Positions 1 through 9,300 of a DNA stretch of 64,000 bases are shown here, piece by piece. The stretch is from Erysipelotrichaceae bacterium 66202529 (GTDB lineage Bacteria > Bacillota_I > Bacilli_A > Erysipelotrichales > Erysipelotrichaceae). Position numbers and translations under genes: made by a program. The DNA lies in assembly GCA_017161075.1 (NCBI GenBank), contig CP046174.1, forward strand, positions 1,550,001-1,614,000, read 5' to 3'. Position 1 is the stretch's first letter, and every line of letters begins with the position of its first letter. The notes beneath the pieces were generated by a model. The model ran no database searches, was not told where the DNA came from, and worked only from the letters and a program-made list of their open reading frames with translations.

Positions 1-253
1 TGTGGCAATCTGCTGTACAGCACTTTGTGATGTCGTTTCTATCTTATCTCATTTATAGGAAAGAGGCTGTGCAGTGTACCAGCTGGCTTCACTTAGATAT
101 CAGCTATATAGAGCTGATAAAAAAGCAATACAGGTCATAGATTTTCCAGGCTATCCCCCTTTCTCTTTTGTGAATAATCAATTCGAAATCATACCGCTGT
201 GGAAATAAATCCGGCAGTAATCCTTATGATATCTATCTTGTTGTATTTTTCTC

Positions 254-282
254 TGTTCAAGGGGAGTTAAACACGCTATAAT
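254..282 (+). promoter_or_regulatory. Probable promoter of the C-S lyase gene
   Basis: A perfect TATAAT lies at 277-282, with a weak -35 (TGTTCA, 254-259) 17 bp upstream. The first gene starts about 50 bp downstream with a GGGAGGT Shine-Dalgarno at 324-330. I recognise no gene in bases 1-253. Confidence 0.5.
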
Positions 283-334
283 ATTGCAGTACAATGCTTT
301 TGCAGCACGATAACAAGTGTTTTGGGAGGTACAT

Positions 335-1519
335 ATGAATTATGATTTTGATACGGTTCTTTCAAGAACAGGAACCGGTTGTGTGAAATGGGATAAGCCC
401 TTCGCCTGCAGCAGTGATCAGAAGGTATTACCACTATGGGTGGCAGACATGGATTTTCCATGTGCTCAGCCGATTCAGCAAGCTCTGCATAAACGGGTGG
501 ATGAACAGATTTACGGCTATTCCTGCGGCTTTGATGAAGACTATAAAAGCAGTGTGACAGGGTGGTTTCAGCGTCGTTTTCAATGGGAAATCGATACAGC
601 ATCTATCTTTTATGCAGGTGGTGTTGTACCTGCTATTGCATATCTTCTTGAAATCCTGAGTGAGGAGGGAGACGGCATTGTGATTCAGCCTCCTGTATAT
701 TATCCGTTTCGTAATAAAATCGAGGCAACGAAGCGCTGTGTCGTAGAGAATCCGCTGATCAATACAAACGGGACATATACGATCGATTTTGAGGATTTAC
801 AGCATAAGCTGTCGGATACCAGAGTAAAGGGAATGATTCTCTGCTCACCGCATAACCCGGTGGGACGTGTCTGGACAAAGGAAGAGCTGAGAAGGGTCGC
901 AGAGCTTGCACACAGGTATGGAAAATGGATCATCAGTGATGAAATCCATTGTGACTTGGTAAGAGTGGGGATACAGCATACACCGCTGCATACACTGGTT
1001 CCTGAATACCGGGATGAAATCATCGTCTGTACCGCTCCCAGCAAGAGCTTTAATCTGGCCGGTTTGCAAAACAGCAATATCATCCTTACAAATCCAAAAT
1101 ATCAGAAGCGCTGGAGAGACTTTGTTATCAATCGTCTGTCCCTGAGTACCTGCAATTCCTTTGCAATAACCGCAACAAAGGCGGCATATAATGAAAGTGA
1201 GGACTGGATGGATCAGGTCAACGCTTATATTGATGGGAATATTTGTTATGCAAGTGAATTTTTAAAAAAAGAACTGCCGAAGGCTGTTGTCTCCCCTTGT
1301 GAGGGGACATACTTATTATGGGTGGATGTACGGGCCTACTGCAGTGATGCGCAGCTGCTGGAGCAGCGGATGCTGAAACAGTCGCTCATTCTGGATGAAG
1401 GATATGTATTTGGTGCTGAGGGAAAGGGCTTTGAGCGTATCAACATGGCAGCACCACGCAGCTTGATTAAACAATGTATGCAACGCTTTGTAAAGGCTGT
1501 TTTAGATACCTCTGTATAA
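335..1519 (+). CDS. MalY/PatB-type PLP-dependent C-S lyase (cystathionine beta-lyase-like)
   Basis: This is a fold-type I aminotransferase-like enzyme of 394 residues, the normal length for MalY/PatB. Family members cleave the C-S bond of cystathionine or cysteine conjugates using pyridoxal phosphate. Visible marks are the N-terminal 'KWD' and 'LPLWVADMDF' segments typical of PatB, the 'CSPHNPVGRVW' motif with the PLP-contacting Asn, 'SDEIHCDL', and the Schiff-base lysine in 'APSKSFNLAGLQ'. A GTG at 317 opens the same frame, but the ATG at 335 sits 5 nt after GGGAGGT and starts with the family's usual N-terminus, so I chose it. The gene appears monocistronic or weakly coupled to the next one. 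Substrate specificity cannot be read from sequence; cystathionine lyase, cysteine desulfhydrase or a MalY-like regulatory role are all possible. Confidence 0.88.
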   Translation: MNYDFDTVLSRTGTGCVKWDKPFACSSDQKVLPLWVADMDFPCAQPIQQALHKRVDEQIYGYSCGFDEDYKSSVTGWFQRRFQWEIDTASIFYAGGVVPAIAYLLEILSEEGDGIVIQPPVYYPFRNKIEATKRCVVENPLINTNGTYTIDFEDLQHKLSDTRVKGMILCSPHNPVGRVWTKEELRRVAELAHRYGKWIISDEIHCDLVRVGIQHTPLHTLVPEYRDEIIVCTAPSKSFNLAGLQNSNIILTNPKYQKRWRDFVINRLSLSTCNSFAITATKAAYNESEDWMDQVNAYIDGNICYASEFLKKELPKAVVSPCEGTYLLWVDVRAYCSDAQLLEQRMLKQSLILDEGYVFGAEGKGFERINMAAPRSLIKQCMQRFVKAVLDTSV

Positions 1520-1587
1520 TGCTTGATTTTTGTAATTACGCATTACCTGAATAAAATACGTAACATAATAAAGGAAAGGAAGTTTTT

Positions 1588-2544
1588 ATGCTCTATCTTG
1601 AATATATCGTATTGGCAATACTTGTTGTATTTCTGTCTGTACGGCTGTCGTATTATGTGGATTGTTTGGATAAAAAAACAAATTTGTCCGGTGCATTCAT
1701 AGGCGGTGTTATGCTTGCGGCTGTCACATCGCTACCTGAGCTGTTTACATCACTAACGGCTGTTCTTGCACTTGATCAGCCTGATCTTGTACAGGGAAAT
1801 GTGCTGGGAAGTAATATCTTTAACCTCTGTGTGATAGGCGGATTGATGCTGTTTACCTCACGCAGATATCAAAGAGCTACCTTGTCAAAGTCTCACGGCA
1901 AAACCCTGTGCTTTGGTCTGGTGATGTATGTACTGGTATTTGCGGCAATTATGATGCCACAGGAGGTTGGCTTCAGCTTCTTTAGAGTAAATCTGATGTC
2001 GATTTTGATTCTGCTTGTCTATGCGGTCAATGTGAAATTTATGGGGAATGACGATAGCGGGGATAGCGAGGAGCAGGTGTATATATCACTGAGTGTTAAA
2101 CAGATTGCTGTTCGTTTTATCTGTTACAGTATCGGACTTGTTACTGTGAGTATTCTGTTGACAACGGTAACAGATCAGCTTGCGGAGGAGCTGCAGCTGG
2201 GTGCTACGGTTGCAGGAGCGATTTTCTTAGGGGTAGCTACTTCACTGCCTGAGCTGAGTGCTTCTGTCAATTTGGTACGAATTGGAAATTTCAATGCCTC
2301 CTTTGGAAATATCGTCGGAAGCAATCTGTTTAATTTCATTATCCTCTGTTTTGCGGATGTCTTGTTTACCAGGGGTAGTATTTATGTGAATGAGGTGCAG
2401 GTTATGAATCTGCTCGGCTTTGGCGCATTCTCTATGCTCTGTGCACTCGTTATAATTTACGGAAAGAAAAACAGAGCACTGGTATTACTTGCGAGTGTCG
2501 CAATACTTGCTTCCTATGTGGCCAGTATCGTACTGTCAATGTAA
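1588..2544 (+). CDS. Sodium/calcium exchanger family (CaCA) membrane protein
   Basis: A 318-residue, very hydrophobic protein with about ten membrane segments. Two internally related alpha-repeats are visible: 'VMLAAVTSLPELFTSL' followed by 'GNVLGSNIFNL' in the N-terminal half, and 'IFLGVATSLPELSASV' followed by 'GNIVGSNLFNF' in the C-terminal half. The TSLPEL and GNxxGSNxFN signatures form the ion-binding sites of the CaCA superfamily, which exchange Ca2+ (or other cations) for Na+ or H+. A hydrophilic loop rich in Asp/Glu near residue 150 separates the halves. It follows the C-S lyase by 68 bp and ends just before a clear terminator. The transported ion is not determinable from sequence. 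Confidence 0.88.
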   Translation: MLYLEYIVLAILVVFLSVRLSYYVDCLDKKTNLSGAFIGGVMLAAVTSLPELFTSLTAVLALDQPDLVQGNVLGSNIFNLCVIGGLMLFTSRRYQRATLSKSHGKTLCFGLVMYVLVFAAIMMPQEVGFSFFRVNLMSILILLVYAVNVKFMGNDDSGDSEEQVYISLSVKQIAVRFICYSIGLVTVSILLTTVTDQLAEELQLGATVAGAIFLGVATSLPELSASVNLVRIGNFNASFGNIVGSNLFNFIILCFADVLFTRGSIYVNEVQVMNLLGFGAFSMLCALVIIYGKKNRALVLLASVAILASYVASIVLSM

Positions 2545-2584
2545 GGGATATTGCTGGTAACAGCTTTTGCATCTACACCATGAT

Positions 2585-2637
2585 AACTGTCGGAATGAGC
2601 CGGTCTTATGAAAACCGGTAAAGACGACAGTTTTTTT
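2585..2637 (+). terminator. Rho-independent terminator after the CaCA gene
   Basis: Outer stem AACTGTCG (2585-2592) pairs with CGACAGTT (2625-2632), an inner CCGGT/ACCGG stem extends it, and a T7 run (2631-2637) follows. Confidence 0.85.
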
Positions 2638-3148
2638 ATGCAATTCTATCCAAAATGAATGCCTATAAAATATCAAAAGCTTTCAAAAACGGCACCATAC
2701 TATACTCCATAGTCCTGTGTATTTGCTAACATCCGTTTGCTTTCTTATACGAAAGGCATTGCTGGCGCGTCTGTGTTTTGGCTGCGCATGATATGTAAAA
2801 TAACTGTGGCAGTATGGCATGCTCGTATTTCATTACCACAAGGATGGACATAAGCAGTCAAGGAATTTGATAAACGTTAGCTCTGCTGTTTAACTTTCAT
2901 GAGAGGGTGCTGTCAGTATTATGCCAACGCTCCTGTGAACAGCTAAGTCCTTCATACATAGGTGATAGAACAAGGGACGAGTAGCATCGAACCTGTGTCT
3001 GTTGAAGCAAAGCTGTTTCTCACCTGCGGTTGTTCAACTATTTTCCAAAGAAGTATATACCATATCGTTATCGCTGCATGTATCTCTTGATTCACATGGT
3101 TATCTCTGATAGTGTTACGAAATTGCAATGCAGTATACAGGTTTTATC
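2638..3148. other. Gene-free stretch of about 510 bp
   Basis: No open frame of convincing length or composition occurs on either strand, and I recognise no RNA motif. It separates the CaCA gene from the strong promoter of the flavoprotein operon. It could hold degraded sequence or a small RNA, but nothing visible supports either. Confidence 0.5.
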
Positions 3149-3207
3149 TTGACAAAGAGAATAAAACAGAGTATGATTCTTATAAATTAAACAGTGTTTA
3201 ATTTATA
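3149..3207 (+). promoter_or_regulatory. Strong sigma-A promoter overlapped by a perfect palindromic operator (TetR site)
   Basis: TTGACA (3149-3154), a 17-bp spacer and TATGAT (3172-3177) make a near-consensus promoter. Bases 3181-3207 form a perfect palindrome: 12-bp arms (TATAAATTAAAC and its complement) around a 3-nt centre. The palindrome begins 4 bp after the -10 and covers the predicted start point near 3184. The operon downstream encodes a TetR-family protein, so the simplest reading is autorepression by that protein. Confidence 0.85.
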
Positions 3208-3222
3208 AAGGGGATGAGGTCT

Positions 3223-3702
3223 ATGATGGAACTGGTTTTAAATGATACCATGTATTGCTATCAGCCAAAGCATTCGCAAACACTTGTGGATATTCGTACG
3301 ATGAAGCTGCGAGGCTGTCTTGGATGTGGAGCATGTACAGAGAAAAAGGAATATGCAGGAAGGTGTGCACTGCAGGATGATATGCAGACCTTGTATCCGA
3401 TGATTGCCAAATGTGAGAGGCTGGTATTTATCTGTAAGCTTCGCTATGGCTGCTGCAGCGCAAAATGTAAGTGTATACTTGACCGCATGGCTGTGCTTGG
3501 ACAGCAGGAATACATCATAAGGAATAAAGAACTAATGAAAAGGGGATGGAAAACACCTCTGCAGGAAATAGCATTTTTCATCCCAGGAGAACCTTCGCCA
3601 AAGGAGAAGCAGGTGTTTCAGGAGTGGCTGCAGGAGGTACACGGTATCATTGCAGGCACACGTATGAGTGTCACGTATTTGTCAAAGGAGACTGCGTTAT
3701 GA
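3223..3702 (+). CDS. FMN reductase/iron-sulfur-flavoprotein-like protein lacking the N-terminal flavin loop
   Basis: A protein of about 159 residues. It carries a cysteine-rich segment 'GCLGCGACTEKK' followed by 'GRCALQDDMQTLYPMI', the arrangement seen in NADPH-dependent FMN reductase/iron-sulfur flavoproteins (C-x2-C-x2-C ... C ... DDM). More cysteines follow in 'YGCCSAKCKC'. The usual N-terminal phosphate-binding segment (a GSPR-type loop after the first strand) is absent, so this is an atypical or N-terminally shortened member. Start: ATG 3223 lies 9 nt after AAAGGGG (3207-3213); ATG 3214 abuts that Shine-Dalgarno and is unlikely. It is the first gene of the TetR-controlled operon and overlaps the next gene by 4 nt (ATGA). 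Confidence 0.6.
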   Translation: MMELVLNDTMYCYQPKHSQTLVDIRTMKLRGCLGCGACTEKKEYAGRCALQDDMQTLYPMIAKCERLVFICKLRYGCCSAKCKCILDRMAVLGQQEYIIRNKELMKRGWKTPLQEIAFFIPGEPSPKEKQVFQEWLQEVHGIIAGTRMSVTYLSKETAL

Positions 3703-4355
3703 AGGGATTGTTCATAAATCTGAGTCCGCATCGGGATGGAACGAGTGCATTGCTGCTTACCTTACTGAATGAGCAGCTAGAGCAATCGGCAGAGCTATGG
3801 CATTTGACTGACCTTATCCGCGAATGGGAACGCTTTATCCAGGCGGCACAGCATGCGGATACCTGGATATTTGCCACGTCCTGTTATGTTAATGCAATAC
3901 CAGGAGATGCTCTGTCTGTATTGGAAAAGCTGCAGGAAGAATCCATAACAGATACAAAGCATGTCTATGCACTTGCACAGGGAGGTATGCCTTATGCACA
4001 TACCCATCACTGCTGCATTTCCAATATTGAGCTGCTTAGTGAGGCAATGCAGCTGCAATGGATGGGAGGCTTTATTCTTGGCGGGGGTGCGATGATCCAT
4101 GGAGAATCTTTGAATCTGCTTCCCAATGCCAGACAGGTAAAACGCAGCTTGTACAAGGTGGCGTCCTGTGTGCAGCACCAATCCTATTTAGTAGATGAGC
4201 TTACACAGCAAGCACAGCTGCATATGCCGGTATGGCTGACCTGGCTGCTCAGCAGAAAAATGAATGCCGCGATACACAAGCAGCAGAAGCAGCTTGGACT
4301 ATATCGGCAAGTGTGTCCGTATGTAAGGGAGGAAGCGTATGAGAATAAAGGATGA
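3699..4355 (+). CDS. Flavodoxin-fold (NAD(P)H-dependent FMN reductase-like) protein
   Basis: A 218-residue protein starting 'MKGLFINLSPHRDGTSALL', which resembles the first strand and phosphate-binding loop of NADPH-dependent FMN reductases (usually G-S-P-R-x2-G-x-T). A following 'ADTWIFATSCYVNAIPGDALSVLEKL' matches the segment that in this family contacts the flavin ring. The start at 3699 overlaps the upstream stop as ATGA, indicating translational coupling. The preceding protein has the cysteine-cluster half and this one the nucleotide-binding start, so the two may work as one unit. Substrate unknown. A longer frame upstream (from 3546) only overlaps the preceding gene. Confidence 0.6.
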   Translation: MKGLFINLSPHRDGTSALLLTLLNEQLEQSAELWHLTDLIREWERFIQAAQHADTWIFATSCYVNAIPGDALSVLEKLQEESITDTKHVYALAQGGMPYAHTHHCCISNIELLSEAMQLQWMGGFILGGGAMIHGESLNLLPNARQVKRSLYKVASCVQHQSYLVDELTQQAQLHMPVWLTWLLSRKMNAAIHKQQKQLGLYRQVCPYVREEAYENKG

Positions 4356-4968
4356 GGAACAGATCGCAAGACGAAGGGATATCATCATTGCGGCGGCCAG
4401 AGAAATTATGGAAACAGAAGGTCTGGAGGCATTGAGTATCCGTAAGCTGGCAAACAGCCTCCATCAGACACCGGGCATTATTTATCATTATTTCGCAGGG
4501 AAAGAGGAGCTGCAGCTGGCAGTCGTACAGGATGGCTATCAAAATATTTTACGTATGATACAGGAGAGTGCACTGACACAAACCACATACAGTGACCGGC
4601 TTCGCTGTACCCTACACAGCTATCTGACAGGGATGCTGAAGCAGCCGTTGCTGTATCAGGTCATCATGCAGTGCAAGCTGCCACATGTACAGGAACAGAC
4701 CGCGATTTTGCAGGAAGATCTGCGATTGCGCAGAAAAAGCATCGCTATGCTGTGTGAATGCCTGGAAGGCGGCGTGAAGCATGGTGAATTTCAGGTAAGG
4801 CAGACAGAGCTGAGGGCACAGAGTATCTGGTGCTGCATCTATGGTCTCTTGGAGCGCATCATTGTGGAACAGCCAGAGGCATCCTACCAGGAGCGGATCA
4901 TAAAGGAAATGCTGGATTTGATACTGGATTCCCTACGCCCTGCTGGAGGAAAAGCAGAGGAAAAATGA
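4339..4968 (+). CDS. TetR/AcrR family transcriptional regulator
   Basis: A 209-residue protein. The N-terminal 60 residues form the TetR DNA-binding domain: 'RRRDIIIAAAREIMETEGLEALSIRKLANSL' followed by the recognition helix region 'TPGIIYHYFAGKEEL'. The remaining helical part is the variable ligand-binding and dimerisation domain. The gene overlaps the previous one by 17 nt and belongs to the same operon. The perfect palindrome at 3181-3207 on the operon promoter is the obvious operator, which makes the regulator an autorepressor that relieves itself on ligand binding. The inducer is unknown; the neighbouring flavoproteins suggest a quinone, nitro-aromatic or other redox-active compound, which is inference only. 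Confidence 0.88.
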   Translation: MRIKDEEQIARRRDIIIAAAREIMETEGLEALSIRKLANSLHQTPGIIYHYFAGKEELQLAVVQDGYQNILRMIQESALTQTTYSDRLRCTLHSYLTGMLKQPLLYQVIMQCKLPHVQEQTAILQEDLRLRRKSIAMLCECLEGGVKHGEFQVRQTELRAQSIWCCIYGLLERIIVEQPEASYQERIIKEMLDLILDSLRPAGGKAEEK

Positions 4969-5016
4969 GGAGCTATCATAAGAGATTCCTGCAGTGTGCA
5001 GGAGAAGGGAAACTAT

Positions 5017-5505
5017 ATGAAAACACTGATCGTTTATAAAAGTAAGCACGGAGCGGTAAAGGAGGTGGCGGAATATATGGGCAAAAAGCTGCAGGCGGAT
5101 ATACAGGAGGCAGCTGATACACTGTCTTTTCAGACATATGACCAGATTGTATTTATGGGAAGCATTTATGCAGGCAGACTGGCAAAACAGCTCAGAAGCT
5201 GTATCCAGAAAAAGGATGCTGAGCTAACGGGAAAACGCGTTAGTATGCTGTTATCCGGTATGGGGAATGCATCAACGGAAAAAATTATCACAGAAAATCT
5301 GGGAGCGGAGTTTTACCGGCGGCTTACATTTTCAGACATGATCGGCGGAAGACTGGATTTTCATAAGCTGGGCTTTCTGGAAAAGAAAATCATCTGTATG
5401 GTGAATCGGCAGGAGCATCTGTATGAGGAGCAGTCCGTATCCGTGGTGGATCAACTGCATTGGGAGAATATTGACGCCGCAGTGGAGCAGCTGTCCCATG
5501 CATAA
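5017..5505 (+). CDS. Flavodoxin-domain protein (HemG/flavodoxin_5-like)
   Basis: A 162-residue protein starting 'MKTLIVYKSKHGAVKEVAEYMGKKL', the canonical first strand and FMN-phosphate loop of flavodoxins (T/S-x-H-G-x-T/A). 'YDQIVFMGSIYAGRLAKQLRSCI' is the second flavin-contacting loop. The shape matches the flavodoxin_5 group that includes menaquinone-dependent protoporphyrinogen oxidase HemG; without haem genes nearby a general electron-transfer role is safer. Start: ATG 5017 after AGGAGAAGGGA; the in-frame GTG at 4996 is upstream of that Shine-Dalgarno. It overlaps the next gene by 8 nt, so the two are translationally coupled. Confidence 0.8.
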   Translation: MKTLIVYKSKHGAVKEVAEYMGKKLQADIQEAADTLSFQTYDQIVFMGSIYAGRLAKQLRSCIQKKDAELTGKRVSMLLSGMGNASTEKIITENLGAEFYRRLTFSDMIGGRLDFHKLGFLEKKIICMVNRQEHLYEEQSVSVVDQLHWENIDAAVEQLSHA

Positions 5506-5887
5506 AAAAATCATAGGCATGATATCCCTTATACTGATCATCGCGGTTTGTCTGGTGGGCTATGCATTTTATGATACCAAAAAACAAAGTGATGAACTGG
5601 AACTGATAATTCCGCAGATGGAAAATCTAAAGGATGGCAGCTATCTGGGGGAATGTAAAACCGGTTTGGTTTATGTACGGCTGCAGGTGGAGGTAAAGCA
5701 GGATACAATCAAAAGGATACGACTGTTACAGCATGATAATGGTATGGGAAAGGCTGCTGAACGCATCCTGACCGATATCCAAAGCAATAACACACCAGCA
5801 GTGGACGATATCTCATCAGCGACGATATCCAGCAGAGCGATGAAAATGGCAGTACAAAAGGCGCTCGAAAAAGCAGCCCAGCCATAA
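5498..5887 (+). CDS. Membrane-anchored FMN-binding domain protein
   Basis: A 129-residue protein. Residues 4-25 form one hydrophobic segment (signal anchor). The rest is an extracytoplasmic FMN-binding domain: 'LKDGSYLGECKTGLVYVRLQVEV' and a C-terminal 'DDISSATISSRAMKMAVQKAL'. That last motif corresponds to the S-G-A-T-x-T/S site where RnfG/NqrC-type domains carry FMN covalently on a threonine; here it reads S-S-A-T-I-S, keeping the Ala-Thr. Flavinylation by an ApbE-type transferase is possible but not shown, and no apbE is in this window. It is coupled to the flavodoxin upstream and is the last gene of the TetR-controlled operon. Confidence 0.8.
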   Translation: MHKKIIGMISLILIIAVCLVGYAFYDTKKQSDELELIIPQMENLKDGSYLGECKTGLVYVRLQVEVKQDTIKRIRLLQHDNGMGKAAERILTDIQSNNTPAVDDISSATISSRAMKMAVQKALEKAAQP

Positions 5888-5927
5888 GAAACGTTCAGCT
5901 CACGATAACAGACATAACCGGGATAAA

Positions 5928-5968
5928 CAAACGGATGGTGCATAAGGCTATGCAGACATCTGTTTTTA
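5928..5968 (+). terminator. Probable terminator of the flavoprotein operon
   Basis: An imperfect hairpin (AAACGGATGGTGCATA pairing with TATGCAGACATCTGTTT) is followed by a T-rich run at 5962-5968. A second small hairpin, ACCTGC/GCAGGT (6169-6174, 6181-6186) with T9 nearby (6188-6196), lies further on. Bases 5888-6302 hold no gene I can support; a 63-codon frame at 6016-6207 looks spurious. Confidence 0.6.
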
Positions 5969-6302
5969 TTATGAGCAGCTTCCTGGATATCCCGCATATA
6001 AAATGAATCCCTTATTTGGACGCTGCGATGGCGGTTTGCTTTCTTGTGCCTTATATCATGTATGGTAAGCCGCATGACATATGTGACAGCCTGTACAGCT
6101 ATTTTACAGGGATTCATGGATGCACTGCACGCTTTTACAGGCAGCCAAGAGAATACCAGCTCATGATAACCTGCGTAAGAGCAGGTGTCTTTTTTTACAC
6201 ATGGTGATGGCCCGCAGGGTAATCGGGTAAATTGCAAACGGATTTTACTTTTTCAACGGGATGAAATATGCTATCATATAAGGAGCGGAAAAGAGGGATT
6301 CA

Positions 6303-9300
6303 ATGGAACTGAAACTGATAGATTTAGTAAAGAAAATGGAACAGAACAATCCGGATCTGGAGTATTTTGAGCAGGGTACCTTTACCATGAAGCCGGTATA
6401 TATGAAGAAATCCAATGTGATTAAAATGGAAATCTCTCTGCCAAAGCCTTTGCCGTTCCAGGTATGGGATGTATTCTGTATGCGTCTGACAAAGCTTACA
6501 CGCTGCAGTGTAGACCTGCATATTCGTACCGATAAAAGTGAAGCAGAGCTGCTGGAGGTATCCAATTATATAGAACGCTTTGTATCTAGGCATATGCAGC
6601 TGAAAATATTTCATGAATCATTGCCGACGATCAATGATCAGAAGTATCTTGTCTATCAGATTATGGATGGAATGGAACGTGACCGTGCGATTCAGAATAA
6701 GCATCTGCTGCAGGAGTTTCTGAAGCAGTGCGGCTTTCAGCTGGAAATACATGTAGAGGAAATGAAAAAATCAGCTCCGATACCGACCGTTACGGTAAAA
6801 AGTGATGCAGCGCCAAAGCCGGTGAAGGTGTATGAGGAAAAGAAAAGCTATAATTTCAAGCCAAAAGGGAAAAAAGGACTGGATTCCTATGTACCGTTTT
6901 CTATCCATGACATCACAGAGGAGTGCCACGGTATCCGTATCCATGGAAAAATATTTGAGACAGAAACAAGAACGCTGCGCAATGGAAGGGATATCCAGAT
7001 GCTGTGGATCGGTGATGACGATGATGCCATCATCATGAAGCGTTTTGAGCGTGGTGCCGTAACCAAGGAGGTTCTGGCGGAAATCCGCAATGGAGACTGC
7101 GTTGTGGCGTATGGTAAAGCGGAATATGATGCCTATACGCGTGAGCTGGTGTTTATGCCGGATGTGATTGAAAAGGTTCCTGAGGTCAGACGCGTGGATG
7201 AAGCAGAGGAGAAGCGCGTGGAGCTGCATGTGCATACCAAGCTGTCCGAGATGGATGGTGTATGCAATATAGAGGAATATATTGACCAGGCCAATGCATG
7301 GGGAATGGATGCGATTGCCATCACCGACCATCTGGTTGTGCAGGCCTTTCCGAAGGCACAGCATAAGGTGGATGCCATAAACAAGAGCAGAGAAACGCCG
7401 TTTAAAATGATTTACGGTCTGGAAATGAACATGGTTGATCCAGCCCTGCAGATTGTTCGCAATATCCAGGATATTGAACTGGAAAAGGGAACCTATTGTG
7501 TATTTGACCTGGAGACGACCGGTTTGTCCAGCCGTTTCGATCATATTATTGAATTTGGCGGACAGATCGTCAAGGATCGCGCCTGTATCAAAAGCCTGCA
7601 GATGTTTATCAAGCCTCCGGTTGCGTTATCTGCCTTTACGACAGAGCTGACCGGAATTACCGAGGAGCATATGAAAAATGCGAAATCGTTTGCGGATAGT
7701 ATTGATGAAATTCTGGACTTTATCGGTGACAGTATTCTGGTAGCACATAATGCGACCTTTGACTACAATTTTCTGAATGATGAGCTGGCGCGTATCGGAA
7801 GAAAGCCGATTATGAATCCGGTGATTGATACCCTGGATCTTGCCCGCAGCATGCAGGCGGATCGTAAGGGCTACCGTTTGGGGCAGATTGCGCGTTCCTA
7901 TGGAATCCGGTATGATGAGGATGTTGCCCACCGAGCCGATTATGATGCGGAGGTACTGGTACAGACCTATATGAATATGCTGAACGATTTAAAGCATATC
8001 AAAAATCTGCAGGAGCTGCAGGATATGCAAACGGCGGAAAGCTTTCGCAAGGTACGAGTAAAGCATGTGACGGTGCTGGCTAAAAATATGGCCGGTTTAA
8101 AGGAATTATTTGAGCTGGTAACGCTCTCCCATACAAAATATCTTGCCTATAGCAGTAAAAGCACGAATAATATCGTCGCTGAGCCGCGTATTCTGCGCAG
8201 TGAAATTGAAAAACGCCGTATCAACGGCAATCTGCTGATTGGCTCCAGCTGTCTGAACGGTGAAGTGTTTGATATGGCACAGACCCGCAATGAACAGACA
8301 TTGGAAGAGGTTATGCAATTTTACGATTACATAGAAATCCAGCCGCTGGAAAACTACCGCCATCTAGTGGAACGTGATTCCATATCCAGCATGGATCGTT
8401 TAAAGGAAATTCTGAAATCGATCGTTTCCGCCGCAGATAAGCTGGATAAGCTGCTGGTCGCAACCGGTGACTGTCATTATGTACAGCCGGGTGAAAAAAT
8501 GATTCGCGATATTTATATATCCTCACAGGCTATTGGTGGTGTCCGTCATCCGTTATATATTTATAACCAGGAAAAGCGCCGGAAATTTAAGGCACCGGAT
8601 CAGCATTTCCGTACAACCAAGGAGATGCTGAAGGAATTTGCCTGGCTGGGAGAACAGCGCGCCTATGATATGGTAATCAAAAATACAAAGCTGATTGCGG
8701 ATATGATTCAGGAGGTCAAGCCGGTCAAGGATCGGCTGTATCCACCGGATATCGAAGGCTCCGATCAGAAGCTGACGGATATCTGTTATGAAAATGCGCA
8801 TAAGAAATACGGGCCGGTATTGCCGGAAATCGTAGAGAAGCGATTGGAGAAGGAGCTTGCCAGCATTATCGGACACGGCTTCTATGTTGTTTACTATATT
8901 TCACATCTGCTGGTTAAGAAGAGCTTGAATGACGGCTATCTGGTCGGCTCGCGAGGTTCGGTCGGCTCCAGCTTTGTTGCTACGATGTCGGAGATAACGG
9001 AGGTTAACCCACTGGCCCCGCATTATGTTTGCCCGAAATGTCATTATGTGAAGTTTTATACGGATGGAAGCGTGGCGGACGGCTTTGATCTTCCGGATAT
9101 TATCTGTCCGAACTGCGGTGAAACGATTCGTGGGGACGGACATGATATTCCCTTTGAAACCTTTTTAGGATTTGAAGGAGACAAGGTTCCTGATATCGAT
9201 TTGAACTTCTCCGGTGATTACCAGCCCAATGCGCATGCCTATACCAAAGAGGTATTCGGAGATGATCATGTGTACCGGGCAGGAACGATCGGTACGGTCG

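Noticed and set aside
276..602. 108-codon minus-strand frame overlapping the C-S lyase start
   Set aside because: It is antisense to a clear gene, has no ribosome binding site and has shadow-like composition.
6016..6207. 63-codon plus-strand frame between the flavoprotein operon and polC
   Set aside because: No Shine-Dalgarno, its end runs into a terminator-like hairpin, and composition is not coding-like.
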